Shown piece by piece: positions 16,706 through 26,035 of a stretch of DNA of 64,000 nucleotides (the stretch's first letter is position 1; each line of letters starts with the position of its first letter). The stretch lies in the NCBI RefSeq assembly GCF_014841135.1, contig NZ_JACYTN010000002.1, positions 1 through 64,000 of the forward strand. The letters are read 5' to 3'. The position numbers and the translations under genes were made by a program. Below the pieces are notes generated by a model, which saw nothing but the letters and a program-made list of their open reading frames with translations, was not told the origin of the DNA and did no database searches. The DNA is from Paenibacillus arenosi. Lineage in GTDB: Bacteria > Bacillota > Bacilli > Paenibacillales > Paenibacillaceae.

Positions 16706-17714
16706 CTAAACATTAAATCTCAGTTTGTAGGTAATAATTAAATCGCTCATACCGCCAAAGTGATCCAGACATAGTGGAGTGGCTCTGCCAAACGCCATGC
16801 CAGCTCTGCATAAGTATGGGGCTGGTTCACTTGGTGGGCGAGCCTACGAAATCCGTTGAAAGCCCCCTTTATTAATTAAATACTGCGTATTTAAGGACAG
16901 TTGATACTACATCGGCTGTCATTTTTTGTGCGCTGAGAAGAAAAGATAAGTGATTTTGAGATTGGTAGAAGAGGTTGACAGGAAAAAAACAAAGAAGGTT
17001 CGTTCTGATACCTTAGCTCAAATGATTTCTTGTGGATATTTTTTCACAAATTGACGATGAAGACAGGGCATTTATTTCAACTGATACATATGTACAAAAT
17101 ACGGGTTTTGTGAAATAGTATTGCATGTAAAAATAGATCCTCGTAGATTGGCTCTATTTTAGCTGCTTTTTCAATTTACGTGTATAACTCCATTCCTTTA
17201 TTATTCTATATGTTGTTTACTATACGATCTTCATCCTGCATTAAATTAATCTTAACTGCTTTAGATTTTTCTACGTTTTGTTCCAGCATCCATTAAATTT
17301 TTGTTTGTAACGTTTCATACGTGTACTTATACAAATTAACTCTGATCATTTATTCGTGATGCACAACATCAGCAATAATTCTATATATTACTGTTCATCA
17401 GTTCATTTTGATCTGAGCTTTAATCCGAACTCGCTTCATATAAAGCCATTTTCTAGATTAATTATCATTAAGCTGCTTACTAATGCCCACCATATTTGAA
17501 TTTTCTTTATGCCTGCATGGAAACGGTTTGTTTAAATGAAGTTTACATAATTATTCATACATTAACGAATTGCTTGTTATTAAGCTCGCTTCGACCGTTT
17601 CAAAACCATTTTATGAAAGCGCTTACTTTAAATGCTTATATATTAGGCCACTCTAGTATCTAGAATAGCCCAATAACAAGCATCAACATACGTCAATAGT
17701 TCTTTCTTTTACAA
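16706..17714. other. One-kilobase gap without a supported gene
   Basis: A short open stretch at about 16775-16860 encodes HSGVALPNAMPALHKYGAGS and stops soon after; it has no start and I do not recognise it. A weak hairpin GACAG...CTGTC at about 16897-16921 followed by ATTTTTTG may be the terminator of the hydrolase gene. The rest is AT-rich and stop-riddled on both strands. Confidence 0.5.
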
Positions 17715-18371
17715 TTACAAATAATCCACGCTATATAGCATTAACAGCACCCCAACAATGCACATCAGCCACGAAGCGACAGAACTAGAACTTTTAGAGA
17801 ACTGCTTTTGCATGTATGTTAATGGCTTCTGCATAGCTCGACCTAAAGCCACATATAACAAGTACAAAATCAATGCTGGGAGAACCATAACTACATTATA
17901 AGCGACCAAAATCGGGAACCATTGATACCAAACTACTCCTGCATTCGTCATAAGCGCAATGGCGGTGAAATAAGGAAATGCAGTTCCAACCTCTACAAGC
18001 GATGTTGTGACTCCTAATGCTACCATAGCAGATTTACTTTTTGACTTTGGATTGGTCATTCGTGATTTTTTGCTCTTCGGAACATAGAAGCTCCAAACAA
18101 ACAAGACCATCCCTGCAATAAACAAAAACCAACTGACTACACGATTTTGTAAGAACGAAGAAAATACTTCAAAAAAGATTCCAAATCCAATCTTAAGGGC
18201 TACACCAACGCTAAAATAGAATCCGATAACGGTCATTAAATAAACGATTAGTCTTGAACCTAATTTCTCTTTTTCAGTTAAAAGCAAGTAAACGGTTACG
18301 CCTAGTATGGCAGGACTCAATGTATCCAAAAGGGACAATCCGCCAATCATCATTAACAGCTCAGTATTCAT
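17715..18371 (-). CDS. GAP-family membrane protein
   Basis: A 218-residue protein with six hydrophobic segments and the GAP-family layout: an N-terminal LLDTLSPAILGVTVYLLL helix with conserved Pro, a basic loop after helix 3 (PKSKKSRMTNPKSKSKS), and the second half starting VTTSLVEVGTAFPYFTAIAL. GAP proteins are LysE-like; mycobacterial members take part in glycopeptidolipid export. Its start overlaps the MerR gene by four bases, so it is the output gene of that regulator. The transported substrate is unknown. Confidence 0.85.
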   Translation of the reverse strand: MNTELLMMIGGLSLLDTLSPAILGVTVYLLLTEKEKLGSRLIVYLMTVIGFYFSVGVALKIGFGIFFEVFSSFLQNRVVSWFLFIAGMVLFVWSFYVPKSKKSRMTNPKSKSKSAMVALGVTTSLVEVGTAFPYFTAIALMTNAGVVWYQWFPILVAYNVVMVLPALILYLLYVALGRAMQKPLTYMQKQFSKSSSSVASWLMCIVGVLLMLYSVDYL

Positions 18372-19144
18372 ATTCCCTCACCTAGTTTCGTGTCACGGTC
18401 TACATTACTGGCTATAAAAATTTCGTATGCACGCTCCATATAATCCAGAACCTCAGGCTGAATGGGATACAATCCAAGTTGTTCCGAAGAATCGGGACAT
18501 TTTCTCACTTCCCATAGTTTATTAATAAATTCGTCTTCATTTTCAAATTCTTCTGTTTGTTTCTCTAGCATTCTTCTTATAACATTTTGAACAGATGGTG
18601 ATGATGGTTCCTTACATGTATGGTATTTGGTAAGCAAACCAATGAGCCCTATCCATTCCATAGATTCAGGCGTTCCAGCATTCATATTGGGAAGGTTGCT
18701 CCATGATTCGAGCTCTTCATCGTTAAATATAGCTTGTTTGAAATGCTCACGTCTTTTCTTATCCTGGATCGTTAACTTGATCAGCTTCTGGATTGCCTCT
18801 TCCTGATTCCCCTCCTCAACTGCAATGCCGCTTACTAAGGTACGTATCATTTGCTCCATTTCTTTTAATCTTGCTTGTTCATCCAAAATATAAGTTAATT
18901 GCTTGACTAACCCGGCGCTCCAGTTCCATTCCGCTTGTGTCAGAATCTCTTTAATATCTGAAATTCGATATCCCATACTTTTATAAAATTGGATCTGCTG
19001 CAGCTTTTGAAGATCTTCTTCGGTATACAGCCTGTGACCACCTTGCGTTTTTGCGGAAGATGCCAACAATCCGATCTGATCATAATAACGGAGCGTTCTG
19101 GCGGTAGTATTCGTTAAATTCGATACTTCATTAATATGAATCAT
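18368..19144 (-). CDS. MerR-family regulator
   Basis: A 258-residue regulator. The MerR winged helix is plain (INEVSNLTNTTARTLRYYDQ, IGLLASSAK, GHRLYTEEDLQKLQQIQFYK), followed by a dimerisation coiled coil and a helical C-terminal domain of about 150 residues, like TipAS-type multidrug-sensing regulators. It is encoded between a 46-codon small membrane gene and the GAP gene. Two MerR-type promoters with identical dyads lie upstream, one for this operon and one for the divergent lipoprotein, so it likely switches on both. Confidence 0.92.
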   Translation of the reverse strand: MIHINEVSNLTNTTARTLRYYDQIGLLASSAKTQGGHRLYTEEDLQKLQQIQFYKSMGYRISDIKEILTQAEWNWSAGLVKQLTYILDEQARLKEMEQMIRTLVSGIAVEEGNQEEAIQKLIKLTIQDKKRREHFKQAIFNDEELESWSNLPNMNAGTPESMEWIGLIGLLTKYHTCKEPSSPSVQNVIRRMLEKQTEEFENEDEFINKLWEVRKCPDSSEQLGLYPIQPEVLDYMERAYEIFIASNVDRDTKLGEGI

Positions 19145-19169
19145 CGTATAAATGCCTCCGTTTCACCAA

Positions 19170-19310
19170 TCACTTTTCAAACATCGTAAATTTAATTAAA
19201 TAGCCTACTCCAAGGCCAATGCATACTGCTGGTAATGGGTTGTCGATCAAAAGGCCGATTCCTGCGCCAATAATTACACATCCGTATATAATCATGTCAT
19301 CTTTCTTCAT
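19170..19310 (-). CDS. Small membrane protein, 46 residues
   Basis: ATG at 19310 follows AGGGGTG with five bases of spacing, and the frame ends with TGA at 19170-19172. The product has charged ends (MKKDD, FEK) around two hydrophobic stretches (MIIYGCVIIGAGIGLLI and AVCIGLGVGYLI), hence a small hairpin membrane protein. It is the first gene of the MerR operon, 25 bases before the regulator. No family name is known to me. Confidence 0.7.
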   Translation of the reverse strand: MKKDDMIIYGCVIIGAGIGLLIDNPLPAVCIGLGVGYLIKFTMFEK

Positions 19311-19363
19311 ACTCACACCCCTTTTTAATCTCATTTGCAACTAAAGAAATAGTAATAAAGTTT

Positions 19364-19394
19364 ATTATAATAAATGACGTAACGTCAGTTTCAA
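19364..19394 (-). promoter_or_regulatory. MerR-type promoter of the MerR/GAP operon
   Basis: On the minus strand TTGAAA (19389-19394) and TATAAT (19364-19369) are separated by 19 bases. The spacer contains the perfect dyad TGACGTTACGTCA at spacer positions 2-14. A long 19-base spacer with a central dyad is the hallmark of MerR-activated promoters. Confidence 0.85.
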
Positions 19395-19433
19395 GGCTTA
19401 ATTTTGATTTACATATAAAAAATAATTTAGAGC

Positions 19434-19464
19434 TTGAAGTTGACGCAGCGTCAACAGCTATAAT
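19434..19464 (+). promoter_or_regulatory. MerR-type promoter of the DUF4097 lipoprotein gene
   Basis: TTGAAG (19434-19439) and TATAAT (19459-19464) are 19 bases apart, with dyad TGACGCAGCGTCA at spacer positions 2-14. The layout is the same as in the divergent promoter at 19364-19394. Confidence 0.85.
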
Positions 19465-19493
19465 GTCAAATCATATATAGCTGAGGTGATACT

Positions 19494-20159
19494 TTGAAAA
19501 AACGGTACAGATTCTCCCTACTGGTCAGCCTATTGTTATTGATTAATGCTTGTTCTACTGTTGAAAATGAGGAAACACAAATGGTTTCGTTGAAGGATAT
19601 ACACACCATTTATATCAATCACGGAAGTACAGCACTTCATGTAAGTTCTTTTGAAGCTGAGGAGCTTAATGCCTCGTTCATTGCTTCTGATGACGGTTCA
19701 GGAATCAAACTGGACAAAAGTAAAAGTGAGCTCAACATATCCTTAAAAAGTGATATTAGGCGAATATTAAATCTGAGAGAAAAGCCAGAGCTCTTCGTCC
19801 AAATACCTGCTGAATACAAAGGTAGAGTCATCATCAACGGCTCTTCAGGGCATGTCCATATTCAGGATACGAACGCAGAACTACTTGAGATCAAAGGAAA
19901 AAGTGGCAATATTACAATGAATTTTTTAGGAATTAAAAACCATATTGATATATCTGCATCTAGCGGAAATGTCCTGCTGAAATTAAAAAGAAAAGATTCC
20001 GATGCTCGCTGGCTCCTTCAAACTAGCAGCGGCAAGCGTTCCATAGCTTTTTCGTTAGATAATCATACATTTAATAATAAAAAAACGGAGGGTCTAACGG
20101 GAAATGGGACCTATTCTGTACAAATGAAAACATCATCGGGAAATATAACCGTTGAATAA
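19494..20159 (+). CDS. DUF4097-type lipoprotein
   Basis: Starts at TTG with GAGGTGAT ahead. A lipoprotein signal ends in LLLINAC, so Cys at about residue 20 would carry the lipid. The rest is a right-handed strand-repeat domain of the DUF4097 (putative adhesin/head) type, with recurring SSGxVxI, KSGNITM, SSGNVLL and SSGNITV turns. These proteins sit on the outer face of the membrane; their role is not established. A MerR-type promoter links the gene to the adjacent MerR operon. Confidence 0.85.
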   Translation: MKKRYRFSLLVSLLLLINACSTVENEETQMVSLKDIHTIYINHGSTALHVSSFEAEELNASFIASDDGSGIKLDKSKSELNISLKSDIRRILNLREKPELFVQIPAEYKGRVIINGSSGHVHIQDTNAELLEIKGKSGNITMNFLGIKNHIDISASSGNVLLKLKRKDSDARWLLQTSSGKRSIAFSLDNHTFNNKKTEGLTGNGTYSVQMKTSSGNITVE

Positions 20160-20170
20160 TTCCCCTGATC

Positions 20171-20216
20171 AAAAAAACACTGCCCTATATAGTCAATCAT
20201 GACATCATAGGGCAGC
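20171..20216 (-). terminator. Terminator of the metallophosphatase gene
   Basis: CTGCCCTAT (20180-20188) and ATAGGGCAG (20207-20215) form a nine-pair stem. On the minus strand it is followed by TGTTTTTTT, so it serves the gene ending at 20232. Confidence 0.85.
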
Positions 20217-20231
20217 TTCGCATAAAGCTAG

Positions 20232-22526
20232 TTAATTAATCGTGCTAACTTCCACAGGATCGGAATTGAGCCTCGTACCAACAGCTTTGATGATGAATTC
20301 ATAATTCATCGTCGAATTCATATTGTTTACAGTAAAGCTGTATTGTGTTTGACCTGCCACGGCCGGAATATATTCACTCCAGTGTGTGGACACCTTGTCA
20401 TTTTTCTCGTATAGTCTAAAACCTCTTACAGGTTCTGTACTTGCTGCAGGTGGGCTCCATGAAATAACTGCTTTGTTACCATTTCGTACAACACTAGCAT
20501 TCGTCACGCTTTCTGGCTTAACGTCAGTTCTCCTGATCCCATATTGATCATAAGCCTTTACTCCATGGTTACCCGATCCTTCGTCAGCTATTGCTGCTGT
20601 ATAAGCTGTAAATCTAAGCACTTGATCAGATACATAGACGTCGGTGAACATTTTTTTGTGAGGCTGTAGATTTTTAGCGGCAAAGTAATCGTTATAACCA
20701 GGATATTTCGTATAAAATTTATTTCCGAATGCATTAGACATTAAATAGATGGTACCCTTAGGATTTACTGCATTCCCTTCACTGTCTAGCGTAATTTGGG
20801 AGACAACTTGATCATTGTACATTTGGAACGATCTCATATACATATGATCGTGAGCTTCGAACACCATATCAATTCCCATCTCATCAAAGGCAGGGATAAG
20901 ATGCTTTTTGTAAAATTGAATCCGCTTATCTTCCCATTTTCCCGAGTTATCTCCTGCCCCATAAGGAGCTTTGTGTAGCGCAACGAATTTCCACTTCTTA
21001 TTACTTTTGGCTACGACATTTTTCATCCATTTTACTTGGTCCAAATATTGTTGATCTACCCACTGCACGGTTCCATTACTCGCAAGTCCTCCTTCGTACT
21101 GAGAATTGAATATGAGATACAGTGCATCACCATATTCAAAAGAATAAACAGAACCATTCTCCGTACCGGCAACCACTTGTTTAGGCAGGTTAAAATGATT
21201 ATAGAAGTTATTGTTAGGAGTTGTCTCATCTCCGGTATAATCTTGGACCTCATGACCACCAAGCACTGGAACGAATGGCACAGTTGAAAGTTCATTTTGT
21301 GCTAAACCGAGCATCCATTGCCATTGCTCCTCCAAGTCCCCATTGTCTACCAAGTCACCTACATTAATAAGAAATTTAGGGTCGCCTATTTGTATTTTCG
21401 CTTTCTTGAACGTATCCGCCCAAGGTTCAAATCCTGACCGACTGGAAGCTTGAGAATCCGATCCGGCAATAAAATGATACGGCTGATTGCCTGCCGTATC
21501 TGTTGTGAAGGAACCAATCTGACTCCAGCTGTTCGCAGCTCCGTTACCTACTCGGAATTTGTAAGCTGTTCCTGGAATCAAGTTGTTCGCAATAACTTTA
21601 TGCGAGTAATAATTCGTTTTCTTTTGAGTGGCTCTGTCTCCTTTGATTACGAAAGTTTCAATTTTTTCGGAGCTACCTTGATAGGTAGTCACTCCACTCT
21701 CCGGAAACACACCACCCTGTACTGCAGAAGCTGGAACGACTTGAACGACCGTATCCGTCATTATATCGGTATACCAGGCGAAGGCTAAGCTTGTTTTTGG
21801 GTCTCCGTTAAATGTCATATTCATTAATTTAGGGATAACTGGTGGAGTTCCCGGATTTGTGCCTGAGATCGGGCTTCCTTTTACAATAACATCTTTAAAT
21901 AAGCTTGAACCATAAGGTCCAACAGCAGCATTACTTGGATTTGTTGGTTTAGTAGAAGTAACGAGCCAGCGAATATAGAGTACATCTAGATTGCTTGCGT
22001 TAAGTGGAGTATCCTGCAGTTTACAGTTTGTACAGTTAAAATTACTTGTTAGTAACGTAAGCACACCATTTGGTACATCAGTCCACGATTGATTATCTGT
22101 GCTAATTTGAACCTTAAAATCCCTAGGTCCTGTTCCTGTTGATGTTTGTTGAGAGGATAAAGTAATATTCTCATAATTTTTCGTTGATAACGTAGCTAGC
22201 CAATATTTTGTGTTAGCTCCATTGTTCCAGCCTTGATATTTGATACTACTGTCAGTTGACACTAGCGCCTCGAAGTATGGACCACCCACTGCGCGAATGG
22301 TAGAACTTTGCTGATGCACACCAGATGAAGCCGGAATAATCCCTTGTGTTCCCGCGCTGGTAAAATTCCATTGGGCAATAACCTCGCTACTCGATGTGAC
22401 CGCAGTCTCGACTGGCTGTTCATTTTCACTAGCTGCTCCTATTACATGGAATGGAAACAAAATTAAAACGAGTAGAACGGAAAGGACAGTATGTAAGCTC
22501 TGTTTTAACTTCTTATTAATCCTCAT
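20232..22526 (-). CDS. Secreted metallophosphatase (purple acid phosphatase-like)
   Basis: ATG 22526 follows GAGGT; a longer frame from 22589 lacks a site. A signal peptide (LHTVLSVLLVLILFPFHVIG) ends near residue 30. Order of domains: an N-terminal strand-rich domain (IAQWNFTS...), a purple-acid-phosphatase N-terminal FnIII-like domain (MNMTFNGDPKTSLAFAWYT), the calcineurin-like phosphoesterase (GDLVDNGDLEEQW, LGGHEVQD, VALHKAPYG, FEAHDHMYMRS) and a C-terminal FnIII domain. The usual GNHE is GGHE here, so a metal-ligand Asn is absent. It probably releases phosphate from extracellular esters, but the substitution may lower activity. Confidence 0.88.
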   Translation of the reverse strand: MRINKKLKQSLHTVLSVLLVLILFPFHVIGAASENEQPVETAVTSSSEVIAQWNFTSAGTQGIIPASSGVHQQSSTIRAVGGPYFEALVSTDSSIKYQGWNNGANTKYWLATLSTKNYENITLSSQQTSTGTGPRDFKVQISTDNQSWTDVPNGVLTLLTSNFNCTNCKLQDTPLNASNLDVLYIRWLVTSTKPTNPSNAAVGPYGSSLFKDVIVKGSPISGTNPGTPPVIPKLMNMTFNGDPKTSLAFAWYTDIMTDTVVQVVPASAVQGGVFPESGVTTYQGSSEKIETFVIKGDRATQKKTNYYSHKVIANNLIPGTAYKFRVGNGAANSWSQIGSFTTDTAGNQPYHFIAGSDSQASSRSGFEPWADTFKKAKIQIGDPKFLINVGDLVDNGDLEEQWQWMLGLAQNELSTVPFVPVLGGHEVQDYTGDETTPNNNFYNHFNLPKQVVAGTENGSVYSFEYGDALYLIFNSQYEGGLASNGTVQWVDQQYLDQVKWMKNVVAKSNKKWKFVALHKAPYGAGDNSGKWEDKRIQFYKKHLIPAFDEMGIDMVFEAHDHMYMRSFQMYNDQVVSQITLDSEGNAVNPKGTIYLMSNAFGNKFYTKYPGYNDYFAAKNLQPHKKMFTDVYVSDQVLRFTAYTAAIADEGSGNHGVKAYDQYGIRRTDVKPESVTNASVVRNGNKAVISWSPPAASTEPVRGFRLYEKNDKVSTHWSEYIPAVAGQTQYSFTVNNMNSTMNYEFIIKAVGTRLNSDPVEVSTIN

Positions 22527-22639
22527 GCTCGTTACCTCTTTTCCATTTTCATTTGAATGTTTCATTTGCAATATATGTTTATTGACCATTGGATATTTCT
22601 TATGTTTTTCTAAATATTTCGAGGGTATTTTTCGCCAGA

Positions 22640-22686
22640 AAAAATCCGAATACAGGGCATTATAGCATGTACTGTACTCGGATTTT
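22640..22686 (-). terminator. Terminator of the serine hydrolase gene
   Basis: AAAATCCGAATACAG (22641-22655) pairs with CTGTACTCGGATTTT (22672-22686) with one mismatch. T-rich runs on both strands, strongest on the minus strand, suit the gene that ends at 22698. Confidence 0.85.
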
Positions 22687-22697
22687 GTTCATTTATT

Positions 22698-24845
22698 TTA
22701 CTTTTTCAATGAAATAACAAACTTGGAACCAGCATCGCCTGCAAATAAGATACGGCCATTCTCCGGTAGTAAGACCTCATTATTACCACTCACTACCGAG
22801 TAGTTTATACAAATACCTGCTTGATCGTATACAGCAAAGGAAGCATGAGCAGGCATCTGAACGGACATGGCCTTTCCTTTAGCTGCTGCTGGTACTGAAA
22901 ACCACTTCGCATGGCCATTTTCTTGGATCGTTGTCGTAGATTGTGCACCCGAATAAATCGGTTTTACAAGCACTTCACTACCATATAAGTGACCTGCTAG
23001 CGTAAAATACTCTACTCCATTCTTCTCATAGAAGTTGATTTCCATAGAATCTCGACCAGCTATCACAGGGAGTTGCAGTTTGTTAGCTGCTTTGTTGGCA
23101 TCGATAATCTTATGATTTAACACATAGCCAGGTGCATCTTTACTCATCTGAAATTGTAGAACTTGCCCACCGTTGAAGTAAAACATTGATGAATATTTCT
23201 CGCTTAGCAAATAGTATTTTTTATGCTCACGCTGTTTCCATACGTCCAGTACCTCTTGAGATAAGACATTTGATTCTAGTTTCTCGGCGATATATTCTGA
23301 GAAAGCTAGCTGACCCATTCCCGGAATAGATAAATAAGAGCGGGACCACAAGTAAGTGCGTCCATTTTTCTCAACAACGAACTTGTACTTTTCCGTACCT
23401 TTTTCGTTTACAAAAGAACCATCCGCCGTGTACGTATACTTTCGCACTGGATTGTTCGGAGCTGTAATCGTAGATACAGACAACTCGCCGCCCGCAGGAT
23501 TCATTTCCACCTTCAGTAACGAACCTGAAGCGCCACCATAAATGTCCGCATACTGGAACAATTCTTGCGGCATATCCGCCTTTACGGGCACGCCATGCGA
23601 TTTCTCCGGCTTCCGTTCTTTAATAACGCCTTTCTCTTGCAGTGCGCTAAGCAGCAGTTCCTGTGCCAACAGCTGATCGATTGCGCTGACGCCACCTGAA
23701 GACAGAACAGCTGCTGCCATATTGTATTCCGGAAGCACGACTAATGAGGAATGATAGGCTGCCGTATCTCCGCCTTTCACAAGCGCCTTGATACCATATT
23801 GATTGAATGGGAACAAGTTCACACTATCCCAGCCTAATCCGTATGATAGAGAAGAATCGGCGTCTGGTGACCACATTCCCTTCTTATACTCTGGTTGTTC
23901 CATAGCGGTTACCGATTGACTAGAAAGAATACCATCGACATCTCCCGTGAAAATACGAGAGAATTTAGCGATATCTTCAGCTGTGGAATACATACCACCA
24001 GAAGCGATGACATTATAACTTTCGGTTGGGAGTTGACCTTTAAAATTAGGGTGATAAGTCCCTGCCAGTGCTGCTGGGTCCAGATGATCTTGAGGTGTTT
24101 TCGTATGGTTCATGTCTAGCGGCTCTGTAAAATACTTGTGTATAAAGGCTGAAAAGCTCATGCCGCTAACTCTCTCAACCAATATTTCAGCTAATGAAAA
24201 GCCAACATTATTGTATACCGAGAATGCTCCTGGCTCAGCCTTTAAGTCCTGCACTGCCAATTCCGCTAACAAGGTATCGTGTGCATGCGTATCATTATCA
24301 TCATACAAGGTTGCATTTGGACCTATATATCCATGAAGGCCTGAAGAATGATTGAGCAGCATGCGCGGTGTAATCTGCTTATATCGATAGTCTTTCATTT
24401 TAAAGTCTGGTACATAGTTAACAACGGGCGCATCTAAATCCACCTTCCCTTGATCAACAAGCTTCATCACAGCTGCTGCCAGCACCATTTTGCTCGTTGA
24501 GCCTATGCCGTACATCGTAGTTGAAGTAAGGGGTATCTCACCCTTTATATCATTTTTGCCTGTCTGTCCCGAAATAACGATCTCGCCCTGATCGATGAGC
24601 GCATATTGCACACTTGTGACGCCGCGGGTTTCAATTAGAAGCTTCGCTTTTTCGGCAGCTATTTTCTTAGTTGTATGAAAAGTTTTAACAGAAAGAGGAT
24701 TGCTACTCGTAGTATTCTTTGCGGCCATTGCAGATATTGGTGCGATCATCGTTAATATAAGAGCTAGGGTTACGATCACAACTCGAATTCCACCTGAACT
24801 AGTGTCCAACTTCATTTTCACTACTGATCCTCGTTTCATCCACAT
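22698..24845 (-). CDS. Secreted serine hydrolase of the beta-lactamase (class C/PBP) family
   Basis: A 715-residue exported protein. The N-terminal signal ([20 protein letters not shown]) ends near residue 40. The catalytic domain has SxxK as STSK in [14 protein letters not shown], the YxN-type motif in [11 protein letters not shown] and an HxG-like late motif ([15 protein letters not shown]). A strand-rich C-terminal half of about 300 residues with no named domain follows. Relatives act as D-aminopeptidases, esterases or PBP-like proteins on the cell surface. It starts only 14 bases after the alpha/beta hydrolase gene and is probably co-transcribed with it. Starts at 24845 and 24839 are both usable. 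Confidence 0.85.
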   Translation of the reverse strand: MWMKRGSVVKMKLDTSSGGIRVVIVTLALILTMIAPISAMAAKNTTSSNPLSVKTFHTTKKIAAEKAKLLIETRGVTSVQYALIDQGEIVISGQTGKNDIKGEIPLTSTTMYGIGSTSKMVLAAAVMKLVDQGKVDLDAPVVNYVPDFKMKDYRYKQITPRMLLNHSSGLHGYIGPNATLYDDNDTHAHDTLLAELAVQDLKAEPGAFSVYNNVGFSLAEILVERVSGMSFSAFIHKYFTEPLDMNHTKTPQDHLDPAALAGTYHPNFKGQLPTESYNVIASGGMYSTAEDIAKFSRIFTGDVDGILSSQSVTAMEQPEYKKGMWSPDADSSLSYGLGWDSVNLFPFNQYGIKALVKGGDTAAYHSSLVVLPEYNMAAAVLSSGGVSAIDQLLAQELLLSALQEKGVIKERKPEKSHGVPVKADMPQELFQYADIYGGASGSLLKVEMNPAGGELSVSTITAPNNPVRKYTYTADGSFVNEKGTEKYKFVVEKNGRTYLWSRSYLSIPGMGQLAFSEYIAEKLESNVLSQEVLDVWKQREHKKYYLLSEKYSSMFYFNGGQVLQFQMSKDAPGYVLNHKIIDANKAANKLQLPVIAGRDSMEINFYEKNGVEYFTLAGHLYGSEVLVKPIYSGAQSTTTIQENGHAKWFSVPAAAKGKAMSVQMPAHASFAVYDQAGICINYSVVSGNNEVLLPENGRILFAGDAGSKFVISLKK

Positions 24846-24859
24846 CTTCTCCTATCTAT

Positions 24860-25852
24860 TTACTTTTTCATCTCGTTCATAAATGACCTGAATTGCTTAC
24901 CTATTTCTTTTGATTGGGTATGATGCAAATAATGTCCGCCGTCTAATTTAATTAGTTTTCCATGTACCGAATCTTTAACTTGCTCCTCGTGCAAAGGTAT
25001 CCAACCTTCAACAGGCGGATTATTGCCTTGTATAAACAAAATGATAGGAAGATCTTTAGGAAACGTTGTCGGATGTGCCTCTTTAAAATTAGTAGAAAGA
25101 TGTTTCAATTCGTTTAAAAGAGTAGCTTCGTACGCGTTTTTCAGCGCAATCATTCTCATTTGTTCTTTTGTTTGATTATCAAATGGCAGTCCTTCATAGG
25201 CATCACCGCTTACATTCATAATCAATCTTAGGAGACCTGACTGCTTGAGGAATGTGAATTTTTTTAATGGGAAGGTAACATCCATACCAGGTTGAGTTGG
25301 AACACTCGTATCAATGCCAGCAAATGCGCTCACTTCGTTCGGATATTTATCCACATATTCGAGCCCGTAAATGCCTGTAATGGAATGACCCATTAGTATG
25401 TACTTGTCGATATTAAGCTGCTGCAGCGCTTCATGAATTTCACTTACAATATTGTCTGTGGTCCGCTCTTTTTCGGTTGCATCGCTTAATCCATAACCAA
25501 AAGGCTCAACCACGACAACTTTGTAAAATGGAGATAACTCTGCGATTAGCGGTTTAAAATCAAGTACTGGTGAGGCTGTGCCATAACCAGGTAGGAGTAC
25601 GATCGTTTCTTCCCCTTTACCTTCAATTAGAACATTCATCCGTTTCCCATCTACAGGCACAAGCTGTCCATAGGATTTTATTTTTGCTTGCTCTGATTTG
25701 CTACTTATGAAATCAACAGCAAACACAATGGCGAGAAAAAGCACGATCACCGCCGCTAAAATCCCTATTGATGTAAGAAGAATGACAATCGGTTTTTTCC
25801 AGCTCCTGATTGGCCTCTTATTTAGTAGCTCTTCTTTTAACTCCACGCTCAT
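24860..25852 (-). CDS. Membrane-anchored alpha/beta hydrolase
   Basis: A 330-residue protein with a hydrophobic N-terminal anchor (VILLTSIGILAAVIVLFLAI). It has the alpha/beta hydrolase core: ETIVLLPGYGTASPV, nucleophile elbow MGHSITGIYG, an Asp in FAGIDTS and the catalytic His near the end in LDGGHYLHHTQ. It lies upstream of the serine hydrolase in one unit. Three TATGAAC-type repeats with an 11-base period lie upstream and suggest control by the neighbouring two-component system, separated only by that system's terminator. Confidence 0.88.
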   Translation of the reverse strand: MSVELKEELLNKRPIRSWKKPIVILLTSIGILAAVIVLFLAIVFAVDFISSKSEQAKIKSYGQLVPVDGKRMNVLIEGKGEETIVLLPGYGTASPVLDFKPLIAELSPFYKVVVVEPFGYGLSDATEKERTTDNIVSEIHEALQQLNIDKYILMGHSITGIYGLEYVDKYPNEVSAFAGIDTSVPTQPGMDVTFPLKKFTFLKQSGLLRLIMNVSGDAYEGLPFDNQTKEQMRMIALKNAYEATLLNELKHLSTNFKEAHPTTFPKDLPIILFIQGNNPPVEGWIPLHEEQVKDSVHGKLIKLDGGHYLHHTQSKEIGKQFRSFMNEMKK

Positions 25853-25928
25853 CTTCTCCTGTCCACATGTATGTAGGGCTGACTTTACGAGCCGCTAAGG
25901 ACAGCTTATACAAGGAAGATGTACTCCC

Positions 25929-25957
25929 TATGACCGCAATATGAACGGAGTATGAAC
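25929..25957. promoter_or_regulatory. Three direct repeats, candidate response-regulator site
   Basis: TATGACC (25929), TATGAAC (25940) and TATGAAC (25951) begin exactly 11 bases apart. On the minus strand they read GTTCATA, GTTCATA, GGTCATA toward the hydrolase start at 25852. Tandem 7-base units with 11-base period are typical binding sites of OmpR-type regulators. Confidence 0.7.
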
Positions 25958-25961
25958 TGGC

Positions 25962-26016
25962 AAAAAAAATGCTACGGCGTCATATGCAAGGAAGCTTGCA
26001 CATACTGCTGTAGCAT
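25962..26016 (-). terminator. Terminator of the two-component operon
   Basis: TGCTAC (25970-25975) with GTAGCA (26010-26015), reinforced inside by TGCAAG/CTTGCA, forms a long hairpin followed on the minus strand by eight T residues. Confidence 0.9.
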
Positions 26017-26035
26017 CGAGAATACGTGTATGCGG

